64,000 nt of DNA from Calothrix sp. NIES-2100 (GTDB lineage: Bacteria; Cyanobacteriota; Cyanobacteriia; Cyanobacteriales; Nostocaceae). Positions within the stretch are counted from its first letter, which is position 1. Each line of letters opens with the position of its first letter. Shown here in pieces: positions 53,874 through 62,784 of this stretch. Under the pieces are notes generated by a model. It was not told the DNA's origin. It ran no database searches and saw only the letters and a list, made by a program, of their open reading frames with translations. The stretch spans positions 2,872,791-2,936,790 of the forward strand of contig NZ_AP018178.1 in NCBI RefSeq assembly GCF_002368195.1. Reading direction: 5' to 3'. The position numbers were made by a program, and so were the translations under genes.

Positions 53874-54893
53874 ATGGCTCCCGCCGTTTTAATTGAAAAT
53901 CTGCAAAAGCGCTATGGTACGGTTGAAGCCGTCAAAGATGTCTCCTTTAGGGTAGAACCGGGAGAAATCTTTGGCTTACTCGGCCCCAATGGCGCTGGCA
54001 AAACAACTACTCTGCGTGCTTTGTGTACACTTACCACACCAGATGCTGGTAAAATCGAAGTATCTGGGATTTCAGTGTTAGATAACCCCAAAGTAGCAAG
54101 ACAAAAGCTGGGTTATGTGGCTCAAGAAGTCGCTTTAGATAAGGTGCTGACTGGTAGAGAACTACTGCAATTGCAAGCGGCGCTTTATCACCTCCCCAAC
54201 GCGATCGGGAAACAGCGAATTGAGACAGTGTTGAATTTACTCAATTTGCAAGAATACGCTGATAAAAAAACCGGAACTTATTCAGGCGGTTTACGCAAGC
54301 GCCTCGATTTGGCGGCAGGATTGCTTCATGCACCAGATGTTTTGGTGTTGGATGAGCCAACCGTGGGACTTGATATCGAAAGCCGTTTTATAGTGTGGGA
54401 ATTCCTCCGGAAGTTACGCGCCTCGGGAACGACGGTAGTAATTACCAGCCATTATTTAGAAGAAATTGACGCTTTAGCTGATCGCGTGGCGATTATCGAT
54501 CGCGGCATTGTGATTGCATCTGGGACACCATCACAATTAAAAGATCAAGTAGGAGGCGATCGCATTACTTTGCGAATCCGCGAATTCTCCCCCATAGAAG
54601 AAGCCGAAAAAGCCAAACACCTCCTGCAAGCTTTGCCATTAGTGCAGGAAGTAATCATCAACAGCGCTCAAGGTAATTCCCTGAACTTGGTAGTTACACC
54701 CCAGAATGATGCACTGATTACCATCCAGCAAGCCCTAAATACAGCCGGCTTGCCCATTTTTGGCATCGCCCAATCTCGCCCCAGCTTAGATGATGTCTAC
54801 CTCGCCGCCACCGGACGCACTTTAATGGATGCAGAACTCGCAGCTGTAGCCAATCGCGATCCGAAAGCCGAGAAGAAGCAGAATATGAGGTAG
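53874..54893 (+). CDS. ABC-2 exporter ATPase (DrrA-like)
   Basis: 339 residues from the ATG at 53874; an in-frame TTG at 53850 would add eight unlikely residues. Walker A LLGPNGAGKTTT, signature YSGGLRKRLDLA, Walker B VLVLDEPTVGLD and switch TSHYLEE. A C-terminal ~100-residue domain after GTPSQLKDQVGGDRITL is the DrrA-type extension. It pairs with the ABC-2 permease gene that follows, forming an efflux pump for a drug, lipid or polymer. Substrate not deducible. Confidence 0.93.
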   Translation: MAPAVLIENLQKRYGTVEAVKDVSFRVEPGEIFGLLGPNGAGKTTTLRALCTLTTPDAGKIEVSGISVLDNPKVARQKLGYVAQEVALDKVLTGRELLQLQAALYHLPNAIGKQRIETVLNLLNLQEYADKKTGTYSGGLRKRLDLAAGLLHAPDVLVLDEPTVGLDIESRFIVWEFLRKLRASGTTVVITSHYLEEIDALADRVAIIDRGIVIASGTPSQLKDQVGGDRITLRIREFSPIEEAEKAKHLLQALPLVQEVIINSAQGNSLNLVVTPQNDALITIQQALNTAGLPIFGIAQSRPSLDDVYLAATGRTLMDAELAAVANRDPKAEKKQNMR

Positions 54894-54895
54894 AA

Positions 54896-55036
54896 AGAGG
54901 GGCAGAGGGGCAGGGGAGATGAGGGAGATGAGGGAGATGAGGGAGATGAGGGAGACAAATGACAACTGACAACTGACAACTGACAAATGACAAATGACAA
55001 ATGACAAATGACAAATGACAAATGACAAATGACAAA
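54896..55036. repeat. Short tandem repeats inside the ABC exporter operon
   Basis: Units of gaggggc/gatgagg(ga) are followed by about eleven gacaact/gacaaat heptamers. The array fills the whole gap between the ATPase stop and the permease start. Confidence 0.88.
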
Positions 55037-55038
55037 TT

Positions 55039-55926
55039 ATGAGCGTTACCCCTAAATCTGATATAAATTGGCAGCCAGCAACATCGCCGCCAGGTTATGT
55101 TGATGCTACGCCTAATTTCTTTGGTGAATTAGTACAAGAGACGTTGGCTTTAACTCGTCGCTTGTTTATTCAGTTGCAACGCCGTCCTTCAACTTTGGTG
55201 GCGGGAATTGTTCAGCCTGTGATGTGGCTGGTGCTGTTTGGTGCTTTGTTTCAAAATGCTCCCAAAGGACTGTTTGGTAGTACGACAAATTACGGTCAAT
55301 TTCTCGCCGCTGGCGTAATTGTTTTTACAGCATTCGCCGGAGCCTTAAATGCTGGATTGCCTGTAATGTTTGACCGCGAGTTTGGCTTTTTAAATCGCTT
55401 ACTGGTAGCACCTTTAGCATCAAGATTTTCAATTGTCTTTGCTTCGGCAATCTTTATTATCAGCCAAAGTTTACTGCAAGCGGCGGTAATTGTCGCAGCA
55501 GCAGCATTTTTAGGCGCAGGCTTACCGGATGCAGCTGGGTTAAGTGCGATCGCTTTAATTGTCTTTCTCCTGGCTTTGGGAGTCACAGCTATCTCCTTAG
55601 GCTTAGCTTTTGCTCTCCCCGGACACATTGAACTGATCGCGGTAATTTTTGTCACCAACCTGCCGCTATTGTTTGCCAGTACTGCTTTAGCACCTTTATC
55701 CTTTATGCCTCAGTGGTTGCAGGTAGTTGCCACTCTCAACCCTCTGAGTTACGCTATTGAACCAATCCGCTATCTTTATCTTCACAGTAATTGGGGACTG
55801 GGTAGTGTAGTCATGCAGGCTCCTTGGGGTGCTGTTACCTTTGGGGAAGCATTACTAATATTACTTGGCTTTGCTGTCGTCGCTTTATTAAGTATTCAGC
55901 CCCAATTGCGACGAACTCTTGCTTAA
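55039..55926 (+). CDS. ABC-2 type exporter permease
   Basis: 295 residues with about six membrane helices. LVAGIVQPVMWLVLFGALF (first helix), FAGALNAGLPVMFDREFGFL (the conserved cytoplasmic EFG/E-loop region contacting the ATPase), LLVAPLASRFSIVFASA, LPGHIELIAVIFVTNLPLLF, and LNPLSYAIEPIRYLYL, a signature of DrrB/NodJ-like permeases. It would dimerise and work with the upstream ATPase. Confidence 0.93.
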   Translation: MSVTPKSDINWQPATSPPGYVDATPNFFGELVQETLALTRRLFIQLQRRPSTLVAGIVQPVMWLVLFGALFQNAPKGLFGSTTNYGQFLAAGVIVFTAFAGALNAGLPVMFDREFGFLNRLLVAPLASRFSIVFASAIFIISQSLLQAAVIVAAAAFLGAGLPDAAGLSAIALIVFLLALGVTAISLGLAFALPGHIELIAVIFVTNLPLLFASTALAPLSFMPQWLQVVATLNPLSYAIEPIRYLYLHSNWGLGSVVMQAPWGAVTFGEALLILLGFAVVALLSIQPQLRRTLA

Positions 55927-55971
55927 GATATAAGCATGATTCACTTGCAATTAATTTTGGGTAAGAATCCC

Positions 55972-56373
55972 ATGAAAAAAATGTTTCTACCCCTGACTAG
56001 ACTCGCGGCGATTACCGTCGCCGGAATTAGCTTTGCCTCTTTGCTAGCGGCTCAACCTAGCTTCGCTCAATTAAGTACACCTGATTCCACTCCTAGCGGC
56101 GATCTCAATCAGAATAATGCCAATCCTTTTCCTAGTGGCAATAGTTCAGATTTTAATATGTTTGACCTGATTCACCGGGCAAATTTTGGCACTCTCAACT
56201 GGAATTCAGATCAGCAAAACCAGCAACTAGACGAAGCCGCCCTGGAGTTTAGAAAAAGACAACAACAAGCAATTCAAAATGGTGGTAACCTAGGAGCCGC
56301 ACCCCAAAGTTTACCGATCATCAGACTTCCAGAAAATACACCTGCACAGCCGACAGTACCAGCAAAAAACTAA
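55972..56373 (+). CDS. Small exported protein of unknown function
   Basis: 133 residues from MKKMFLPLTRL. The N-terminus is a classic signal peptide: basic MKK, hydrophobic AAITVAGISFASLLAA, cleavage near SFA-QL. The mature part is Asn/Gln/Pro-rich with FDLIHRANFGTLNWNSDQQ and LDEAALEFRKRQQQAI. It begins 46 bases after the ABC permease and may share its transcript. No family recognised, though similar small periplasmic proteins are frequent in Nostocales. Confidence 0.75.
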   Translation: MKKMFLPLTRLAAITVAGISFASLLAAQPSFAQLSTPDSTPSGDLNQNNANPFPSGNSSDFNMFDLIHRANFGTLNWNSDQQNQQLDEAALEFRKRQQQAIQNGGNLGAAPQSLPIIRLPENTPAQPTVPAKN

Positions 56374-56404
56374 AAGAATCCCAAACAATCAATTATTCAC
56401 TAAT

Positions 56405-56466
56405 TAGGGGCACGGCAACGAAGAGATTTCTGTCAAAAGCAAAAATCTTTCTCTACCGTGCCCCTA
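56405..56466. repeat. 62-bp inverted-repeat element between convergent genes
   Basis: TAGGGGCACGG on the left pairs with CCGTGCCCCTA on the right, with a second inner pair (AGAGATTT…AAATCTTT). Its length equals the two elements at 5614 and 8182, but the arms differ. It probably also acts as terminator for the exported-protein gene and peroxiredoxin gene. Confidence 0.7.
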
Positions 56467-56495
56467 GCATTAGGGTATTTTGGAATTTTAAATTG

Positions 56496-56933
56496 CTATA
56501 GCCCTAGAGCAGCTAAAACATCACTAGCGTGAGTAGCTGTATTAACGCTGGTATCAACATGGGTAATTTTACCATTGCCGTCAATGACATAGGTTACACG
56601 TTTAGCGTAACCACCACCATCAACATCGTAAGACTGGATGAGAGTGTGATTGGTATCAGCCAGTAAAGGAAAATTCAGATTATATTTGGCAGTGAATGCT
56701 TGATGAGAAGCTTCATCATCTGCACTCACCCCTAGTACTACAACATCTTTATTGACATACTCATCTACGGCATCCCGAAAGCTACAGGCTTGTTTGGTAC
56801 AGCCTGGAGTATCATCTTTAGGGTAAAAGTATAAAACAACCGTCTTACCTGCAAAATCAGATAGAGAGACAGTGTTGCCGTTAGTATCTTTGACGGTAAA
56901 AGCAGGTGCATCCGTACCGACTGCTAGAGGCAT
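56496..56933 (-). CDS. bcp: Peroxiredoxin Q / BCP
   Basis: A 145-residue thiol peroxidase. The peroxidatic Cys lies in YPKDDTPGCTKQACSFRD, with the resolving Cys five residues later, the atypical 2-Cys PrxQ arrangement. VLGVSADDEASHQAFTAKYN and FPLLADTN complete the fold. It reduces H2O2 and alkyl peroxides with thioredoxin as donor. Together with the SOD gene it represents the oxidative-stress set in the window. Divergent from the next gene. Confidence 0.95.
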   Translation of the reverse strand: MPLAVGTDAPAFTVKDTNGNTVSLSDFAGKTVVLYFYPKDDTPGCTKQACSFRDAVDEYVNKDVVVLGVSADDEASHQAFTAKYNLNFPLLADTNHTLIQSYDVDGGGYAKRVTYVIDGNGKITHVDTSVNTATHASDVLAALGL

Positions 56934-57025
56934 AATGAACCTTCCCTGTTTGAGATTGTTGGGGCATTTGAAATTTTACAATAATTTACAATAATTAAAT
57001 CAATTACTTCCAAAACCCATCAAAC

Positions 57026-57086
57026 TAGTCAACAGTCAACAGTCCATAGTCCAAAATCTAATGACCAATGACCAATGACCAATCAC
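57026..57086. repeat. Heptamer repeats overlapping a start codon
   Basis: gtcaaca/gtccata units, then atgacca units spaced 7 bases (57061, 57068, 57075). Each unit supplies an ATG, but only the one at 57075 is in the frame of the following gene. Confidence 0.7.
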
Positions 57087-57509
57087 AAAATTCTCCAATT
57101 CAAAATGCCTGTAGCTGATTCTCAAAACCGAAAAATCTTTTCTTATCCTCAAAGTACCGTAGCACGAGCTGAGCGATCGCTTGTGTGTTCTTTCTTCAAC
57201 CCAGCTTTATTAGCAGCAATGCATCACCAAAGTGTACCATTGAGTGCGATCGCCCAGGAAAACGGTATCAAGCATGGCTACACCAAACGTTTTTTATCAG
57301 AATTAGCCTGTGATAACGCCTTAGATTGGCTAATTCAAGTAGGTGTATTGCGGCGCGAAGTCGATGGCCAAGGAATCACAGATAGTTACCGCCTCACTCC
57401 CCTAGGTCAAAAGTTAGCTGAAAAATACCAAAATCAAAATTGGCCTAGTCCTTCATGGAGCGATCGCCTACAAAATGCTATCACTCGTTGGCTGAGATTG
57501 CCTTTTTAG
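57075..57509 (+). CDS. Winged-helix-like conserved cyanobacterial protein
   Basis: 144 residues. The segment VPLSAIAQENGIKHGYTKRFLSELACDNALDWLIQVGVL…SYRLTPLGQKLAEKY has the helix-turn-helix plus wing pattern of MarR/PadR-like folds; the C-terminus is a short amphipathic, basic tail (LQNAITRWLRLPF). I recall it as a conserved cyanobacterial family (Npun_F0494-like), function unknown. A transcriptional role is inferred from the fold only. Confidence 0.72.
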   Translation: MTNHKILQFKMPVADSQNRKIFSYPQSTVARAERSLVCSFFNPALLAAMHHQSVPLSAIAQENGIKHGYTKRFLSELACDNALDWLIQVGVLRREVDGQGITDSYRLTPLGQKLAEKYQNQNWPSPSWSDRLQNAITRWLRLPF

Positions 57510-57879
57510 ATTTAAAATCCTCACGGCAGAGGTAACTGTTGACTGTTGACTGTTGACTGTTGATCAATCCTGCATGTCCAAAAAGTTAGGATGAGCTACG
57601 AAAAGGGAACAATATATACGCAAGCATCGACCCCATTTATAAAGCCTTTATCATTAGCCTCTAACTGAGCGCGGACAGTAAAGGTACTGATTAACCTACA
57701 TATATGGGGTAACAGAGGATATAGTTAGCTCTAAGGTATACTCTGGTGTTAGTAGCTGTACGCTTCCGCCTTCCGTGCTAATATCAACTCCCTGGCTTGT
57801 TAAATGTTGATGAGCGAATTGCCAGATTACCGTTCAACCGACAAATTCCGCCCCTTATATTAAAAAACCGAAAGTCATT
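57510..57879. other. Gap upstream of cobQ, no riboswitch seen
   Basis: It begins with four gttgact heptamers (57536-57563). The remaining ~300 bases have no gene. I searched for the B12-box and other conserved cobalamin riboswitch blocks and did not see them. Confidence 0.5.
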
Positions 57880-59355
57880 ATGAAATCAATTATGGTTGTG
57901 GGGACAACATCCCATGCAGGGAAATCATTGATAACTACAGCTATTTGTCGCATTCTATCGCGGCGTGGCTGGCGAGTCGCTCCCTTCAAGGGTCAAAATA
58001 TGGCTTTAAATGCTTATGTAACTGCTAGTGGTGGAGAAATTGGCTACGCCCAAGCAGTACAAGCTTGGGCTGCGGGAGTTGTACCTTGGGTAGAAATGAA
58101 TCCAATTTTACTCAAACCCCAAGGTGATATGACCTCCCAAGTAATTCTCAAGGGTAGGCCTGTAGGTAAAGTCAGTGCGGTAGATTACTACGAGCAATAT
58201 TTTGAACTTGGTTGGCGAACAATTGAAGAATCCCTACAACATTTAGGCACAGAATTTGACTTATTGGTTTGTGAAGGTGCTGGTAGTCCTGCGGAAATTA
58301 ACCTCAAGCACCGCGATTTGACAAATATGCGGGTAGCGAAATATTTGAATGCACCAACAATACTCGTAGTTGATATTGACCGTGGCGGCGCTTTTGCCCA
58401 TATAATTGGGACTCTAGAGTTATTAGACCAGGACGAACGCGACTTAATTAAAGGTATAGTAATTAACAAGTTCCGAGGACAGCGATCGCTCTTAGATCCG
58501 GGAATAAAATGGTTAGAAGCTCGGACTGGTATCCCTGTCATCGGTGTAATCCCTTACTTGGAACACATGTTACCCGCAGAAGACTCTCTCAATCTCTTAG
58601 AGAGGAATTCCCATAAAAGCCTAGCTGACCTTGATATTGTCGTCCTTCGTTTACCAAGAATTTCCAACTTTACCGACTTTGATCCCTTAGAATCAGAACC
58701 CACCGTATCTGTGAGATACCTAAACCCCAAGCAAGAATTAGGTCACCCAGATGCAGTCATTATCCCAGGGACCAAGACGACAATTGCTGACTTGATCATG
58801 CTGCAAAAAAGTGGTATGGCAGAAGCAATACAACACTATGCAGCCTCTGGTGGTACAGTTTTAGGCATCTGCGGCGGCTACCAAATGCTCGGTCAGATGA
58901 TCGCCGATCCCGAAGGGATAGAAGGACAAGCCGGAAGATATCAGGGGTTAAATTTATTACCAATTAGAACTGTGATTACAGGGCAGAAAATCGCCCGCCA
59001 GCGCCAAGTTAGCTCGAATTTCCCACAAATGGGCTTACCAGTTTATGGGTTTGAAATTCATCAAGGGCGATCGCGCATCGAACAGCAAGCAGATACCCAA
59101 GCCTTCCAACCCCTATTTGATGATGTTAACTTAGGGTTAGTGGATAGTTGTCAATCAGTTTGGGGTACTTATCTCCACGGACTATTTGACAATGGGCCTT
59201 GGCGACGTGCTTGGTTAAATCGCCTACGTCAACAACGGGGTTTAAAATCTCTGCCTACTGGTGTTGCTAACTACCGCGAACAGCGAGAGCATACTTTAGA
59301 TTCCCTAGCCAGCGAAGTTGAAAATCATTTAGACTTAACACCCTTTTTATCCTAG
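57880..59355 (+). CDS. cobQ: Cobyric acid synthase
   Basis: This 491-residue enzyme amidates the b, d, e and g side chains of adenosylcobyrinate a,c-diamide using glutamine and ATP. The N-terminal P-loop-like synthetase domain starts MVVGTTSHAGKSLITTAICR and has PFKGQNMALNAYV, DLLVCEGAGSPAEINL and VDIDRGGAFAHIIGTLELL. The C-terminal class I glutaminase domain has the nucleophile in VLGICGGYQMLG and the His in WGTYLHGLFDN. Full length. It is followed 15 bases later by a ferredoxin gene. Confidence 0.97.
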   Translation: MKSIMVVGTTSHAGKSLITTAICRILSRRGWRVAPFKGQNMALNAYVTASGGEIGYAQAVQAWAAGVVPWVEMNPILLKPQGDMTSQVILKGRPVGKVSAVDYYEQYFELGWRTIEESLQHLGTEFDLLVCEGAGSPAEINLKHRDLTNMRVAKYLNAPTILVVDIDRGGAFAHIIGTLELLDQDERDLIKGIVINKFRGQRSLLDPGIKWLEARTGIPVIGVIPYLEHMLPAEDSLNLLERNSHKSLADLDIVVLRLPRISNFTDFDPLESEPTVSVRYLNPKQELGHPDAVIIPGTKTTIADLIMLQKSGMAEAIQHYAASGGTVLGICGGYQMLGQMIADPEGIEGQAGRYQGLNLLPIRTVITGQKIARQRQVSSNFPQMGLPVYGFEIHQGRSRIEQQADTQAFQPLFDDVNLGLVDSCQSVWGTYLHGLFDNGPWRRAWLNRLRQQRGLKSLPTGVANYREQREHTLDSLASEVENHLDLTPFLS

Positions 59356-59370
59356 GGAGGTTGCTATTTC

Positions 59371-59610
59371 ATGAGTGTTCGCGTCCAATTTTTACCAGAT
59401 GATGTCACAGTCAATGCTGAAGTCGGAGAACCCCTGTTGGAAGTAGCAGAACGGGCGGGGATATTTATCCCCACTGGCTGTTTGATGGGGACTTGTCACG
59501 CTTGCACTGTGGAATTAGAAGATGGAGACACCATCCGCGCTTGTATTACAGCAGTGCCACCCGGACGCGAACAATTAACCATTAATCTATTTAGCGATCC
59601 AACTTGGTGA
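59371..59610 (+). CDS. Short 2Fe-2S ferredoxin-like protein
   Basis: 79 residues with a beta-grasp fold. Cysteines at 37, 42, 45 (GCLMGTCHAC) and 58 (IRAC) would bind a [2Fe-2S] cluster. The last spacing (12 residues) is much shorter than the ~29 of photosynthetic ferredoxin, so this is a minimal type of plant-type ferredoxin domain. A strong GGGAGG precedes the ATG. Position 15 bases after cobQ suggests co-transcription and perhaps electron supply for a step in corrin metabolism, which is inference. Confidence 0.9.
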   Translation: MSVRVQFLPDDVTVNAEVGEPLLEVAERAGIFIPTGCLMGTCHACTVELEDGDTIRACITAVPPGREQLTINLFSDPTW

Positions 59611-59771
59611 TCCTGAAGCCTGATCTTCTGCCGTTCGCGCAGGGTGGCGCAGACAAGGCAAGATAGGGTATTTGGTATGCTATGTGGATAATTGCCGCTA
59701 TGATTATCGATCAAATCTGATATGCGGCTAGTACAGCACGGTGCAACAAGTTGATTGATGACTAATGCTTC

Positions 59772-60014
59772 TTACCTGACATTTTTTTCCCAAATAATCC
59801 CCTCACCACACCACTGAATCAACAGCCATCGACTAGAGTCTTTGTCTAATGCTGGTAAGACTCGAAAATTAAATACTTCTTGCCACACTTCCACCCCATG
59901 CTGGCTGATAAAATCTGCTTCTAAGTCTTTAAATGTCTGCCAGTGACGATCTCCTATAGCAGTAAATATGGGAATGATTGTGTTAACTGAAATTTCAGTA
60001 GGTAAACTAGTCAT
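59772..60014 (-). CDS. Small protein of unknown function (second of a pair)
   Basis: 80 residues, soluble, Trp-rich: FTAIGDRHWQTFKDLEADFI and SSRWLLIQWCGEGIIWE. Its ATG overlaps the stop of the preceding gene by 4 bases, which supports real translation. No known family. The pair arrangement could suit a toxin-antitoxin or accessory module, but nothing in the sequence proves this. Confidence 0.6.
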   Translation of the reverse strand: MTSLPTEISVNTIIPIFTAIGDRHWQTFKDLEADFISQHGVEVWQEVFNFRVLPALDKDSSRWLLIQWCGEGIIWEKNVR

Positions 60015-60211
60015 TCTGGGTAATCCTCAAAAATACAAATAAATTGCATTGGTGGCTTTTTCGTATTGATGATTTTAACCAATCGCTTACCCTTACTTCT
60101 TGCAAGTGCAAAACAAGCTAATTCTGTTGCAGCCGCTGACCAGTCTCTAGGATCTGTCACTGGGTTAAATTTCTCATCATCAGGGTTGTCTGGTTGGTTT
60201 TCCTCCATCAT
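60011..60211 (-). CDS. Small protein of unknown function (first of a pair)
   Basis: 66 residues. An acidic, Asn/Asp/Pro-rich start (MMEENQPDNPDDEKFN) leads to a helix AATELACFALARSKGKRLVKI and a strand MQFICIFEDYPE. Coupled by a 4-base overlap to the following 80-residue protein. Family unknown. The 60212-60444 gap upstream is A+T-rich with one HIP1 site and no gene. Confidence 0.55.
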   Translation of the reverse strand: MMEENQPDNPDDEKFNPVTDPRDWSAAATELACFALARSKGKRLVKIINTKKPPMQFICIFEDYPE

Positions 60212-60444
60212 TCTTAATCCAACAGCCTGATTCTATTTAGTCAATAATTTTCTTATTCATAATCTTACATATTTCCTAACAGCAAGCCTAGAAGGGTCAT
60301 CTGGAGTCTTTCAACTTAATCTAGTTGCATCTGTTGCCCAACTTAAACAATAACTTTGCGCGATCGCATTCACTACAATCCTGCAAAAATCCAATTTTCA
60401 CCTTCAGACAGTAAGAAATTTACTGCCTGCTTTTACTACATATA

Positions 60445-60888
60445 TCACCCAGCTTTCGCATTCAAAGCGTATTCCTTAAACCTTTCCAAATCAGCCTGAA
60501 TTGTTGATTCAACCACCCGCCCCAAAAACAAGTTATCCATGATTTTGCCAAGAAAGCCAGGGATAGCGTAGGAAATAGTCATTTTGACAATACTACTACT
60601 GTGACGATCATAAAAGCGAATCGCGCCTTGATTTGGCAAGCCATCAATCGATTCCCACTGAATAATCTGATTGGGAATGATTTTGATAATTCGAGATTTC
60701 CAAGTAAAATCCAGACCGCCAGTACTCAGCTTCCAAATAGATATCTCTGGATCGTCTGGCGATATCTTCACCGAATCAATCCACTTCATCCATTTTGGCA
60801 TTTGCTCCAAGTCAGACCAGAGACTCCAGACGAAATCTATCGGAGTCTCTACTTCTACCTGCACGCTATGCTCTAACCAGTCTGACAT
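60445..60888 (-). CDS. SRPBCC-family (START-like) protein
   Basis: 147 residues with the helix-grip pattern: LEHSVQVEVETPIDFVWSLW, LEQMPKWMKWIDSVKI, IQWESIDGLPNQGAIRFYD and a long C-terminal helix (ESTIQADLERFKEYAL). The family (polyketide cyclase/COQ10-like) binds lipids or quinones. It begins 38 bases after crtQ on the same strand. An SRPBCC gene next to crtQ also occurs in Synechocystis (slr0940/slr0941), which suggests a role in handling carotenoid or other hydrophobic intermediates. Confidence 0.88.
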   Translation of the reverse strand: MSDWLEHSVQVEVETPIDFVWSLWSDLEQMPKWMKWIDSVKISPDDPEISIWKLSTGGLDFTWKSRIIKIIPNQIIQWESIDGLPNQGAIRFYDRHSSSIVKMTISYAIPGFLGKIMDNLFLGRVVESTIQADLERFKEYALNAKAG

Positions 60889-60926
60889 TTTCCTCCCTCT
60901 GCGCCCTTTGCGCCTGGTGCGGTTGG

Positions 60927-62366
60927 TTATTTTTTGACATTCTCCAAAATCACTTTTGCCGCCTGTCGCCCGGAAATTGTAGCTCCTTCCATGCTATCGA
61001 TATAATCTTGTTGAGTGTAACTTCCTGCCAAGAAGAAATTAGGCACTGGTGTTTTCTGGTTGGGACGGTACACATCCATTCCCGGTGCTTCGCGGTAGAG
61101 AGATTGGGCAAGTTTGACTACGTTGTACCAAGTCATATTTAACTCTCGCGACGAGGGGAATAGTTCATGCACTTGCCCAAGCACATGCTGAGCGATCGCT
61201 TCGTTGCTTTGTTTAATAAACGGATCTCCCGGTGTTAGCACTAACTGTAACAATGAACCCTGTCCTGGGCGATAATAATCAGCAGGACTAGTCAGCGCTA
61301 AATCGGCAAAGCAAGAAAAATCAGCATCGGCGGTGTAAAGCAAATTATCTATCCCTACTGCATGATTTAGCTGTTTGCGTTTTTCCCCATCTTGCAGTTC
61401 TGTCACCCAGCCATCAAACCTTAGCTGTACTGTGGCTACTGGTACAGCATCTAATTTATAAATATTGTCAAATTCTGACCACTTCCGCCACTGTTGAGGT
61501 ATTATCCGCTGAATCCCCGGCACATCACAAGCAAAGACATAGGCATCAGCTGTAATCACTTCTTCTTGATCGCCTTGGGCAACTAATATACCAGTGACAT
61601 GAGTTTCTTGGTTTGATTCCTCAAATTGAATTTCCCTCACTTGGCGACGGGTATAAACTTGAGTACCTCTAGCTGCTAAATATTCCAAGATTGGCTTGTG
61701 CAGGTATTCATGGGGCGAACCTTCGAGCATCCGCAGTATGGAAGCCTCAGTTCTCACCGCAAAAAACTGGAAGATTGTCAACATGCAACGGGCAGAAATA
61801 TTTTCGCAATCTATAAATCCTAAGGCGTAAGCGATGGGGTTCCACATCCGCTTAATGCTACCTTGACTACCACCGTGGCGGCGAAACCAGTCGGCAAAGC
61901 TAATTTTATCTAAATCGCGAATGGTTTTCATCGCTCCGTCAAAGTCTACCAAACCGCGAACTATGGGGCTAGTACCTAAGGCGATCGCATTTTGTAATTT
62001 ATCTTGTAGTGATAGTTGGGAAGTCGTGAAAAATGCCTTTAACCCGTTAAAAGGCGCACCCGTGAAGAAACGAAAATCTAAAGCACCAGTGCGCCCTCCT
62101 TTGTTGATAAAAGTGTGGGTATGTTCTTTCAGGCGTAAGTTATCTAAGGCCCCCACCTTCTGCATTAAGTCAAACAGTTGATAGTAGCAGCCAAAAAATA
62201 CATGCAACCCCATTTCAACATGGTTGCCATCGCTATCAACCCAACTGCCAACTTTTCCACCGACAAACGGACGGGACTCAAAAATCTGAACTTCACAGCC
62301 AGCATCCGCTAAATCAACAGCAGTTGCTAGCCCTGCTAGTCCCGCACCTACGATTGCAACGCGCAT
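60927..62366 (-). CDS. crtQ: Zeta-carotene desaturase (plant type)
   Basis: This 479-residue enzyme introduces the double bonds that turn zeta-carotene into lycopene, on the thylakoid or cytoplasmic membrane. The FAD-binding start is VAIVGAGLAGLATAVDLADAG. HVEMGLHVFFGCYYQLFDLM, WNPIAYALGFIDCENISARC and the C-terminal FLAGSYTQQDYIDSMEGATI are the signatures of the plant/cyanobacterial PDS/ZDS family rather than bacterial CrtI. Start at 62366 (MRVAIVG). Followed on the same strand by the SRPBCC gene. Confidence 0.97.
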   Translation of the reverse strand: MRVAIVGAGLAGLATAVDLADAGCEVQIFESRPFVGGKVGSWVDSDGNHVEMGLHVFFGCYYQLFDLMQKVGALDNLRLKEHTHTFINKGGRTGALDFRFFTGAPFNGLKAFFTTSQLSLQDKLQNAIALGTSPIVRGLVDFDGAMKTIRDLDKISFADWFRRHGGSQGSIKRMWNPIAYALGFIDCENISARCMLTIFQFFAVRTEASILRMLEGSPHEYLHKPILEYLAARGTQVYTRRQVREIQFEESNQETHVTGILVAQGDQEEVITADAYVFACDVPGIQRIIPQQWRKWSEFDNIYKLDAVPVATVQLRFDGWVTELQDGEKRKQLNHAVGIDNLLYTADADFSCFADLALTSPADYYRPGQGSLLQLVLTPGDPFIKQSNEAIAQHVLGQVHELFPSSRELNMTWYNVVKLAQSLYREAPGMDVYRPNQKTPVPNFFLAGSYTQQDYIDSMEGATISGRQAAKVILENVKK

Positions 62367-62625
62367 TCCGTCGTTCCTTTTCAGTTTCTTTACAGATTGT
62401 AACTGGCCTAGTGTCGGAATTTGCTACTGAATATTCAGTTAATTAGGATTTAGGGGCATAGCAGTGTCTGGTTACACACTCTCATCTTTTAGCAGTCTTA
62501 AGTCATGAGCAATACCTCATCACTAGCTCAAGTCAAGGGATTAAGTAACTCAGTACTTACTCGGTAAATACTGAATCAAGACAAGTATTTCCAGTATTTT
62601 TGGTAAACACTTCTTACCTACTGGC

Positions 62626-62784
62626 TTATTTATTGTCTTCTGAGGTGGATAAACCTCTAATCAGTTCCCGAATCACATCGGTTGCAGGTCTACCAGTCAG
62701 CTGACAATATTGTTCCAGTTTTTCAGCTTCCTGTGCTGCAAGATTAACTGTTATACGTTTTACGGCCCACTTTTTATTTGTCAT
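62626..62784 (-). CDS. 52-residue ribbon-helix-helix (CopG/Arc-type) protein
   Basis: Read directly from the minus strand. It begins MTNKKWAVKRITVNLAAQEA and ends in a Ser/Glu/Asp tail. The basic strand KRITVNL, helix EAEKLEQYCQLTG and helix RPATDVIRELIRGL form the beta-alpha-alpha ribbon-helix-helix fold of CopG/MetJ/Arc repressors. An ATG two codons earlier (62790) is also possible. No toxin gene is beside it, so it may be an orphan regulator. The 62367-62625 gap between it and crtQ has no further gene. Confidence 0.75.
   Translation of the reverse strand: MTNKKWAVKRITVNLAAQEAEKLEQYCQLTGRPATDVIRELIRGLSTSEDNK

Noticed and set aside
57510..57879. Cobalamin riboswitch upstream of cobQ
   Set aside because: Looked for the B12 box and surrounding conserved blocks; not found.
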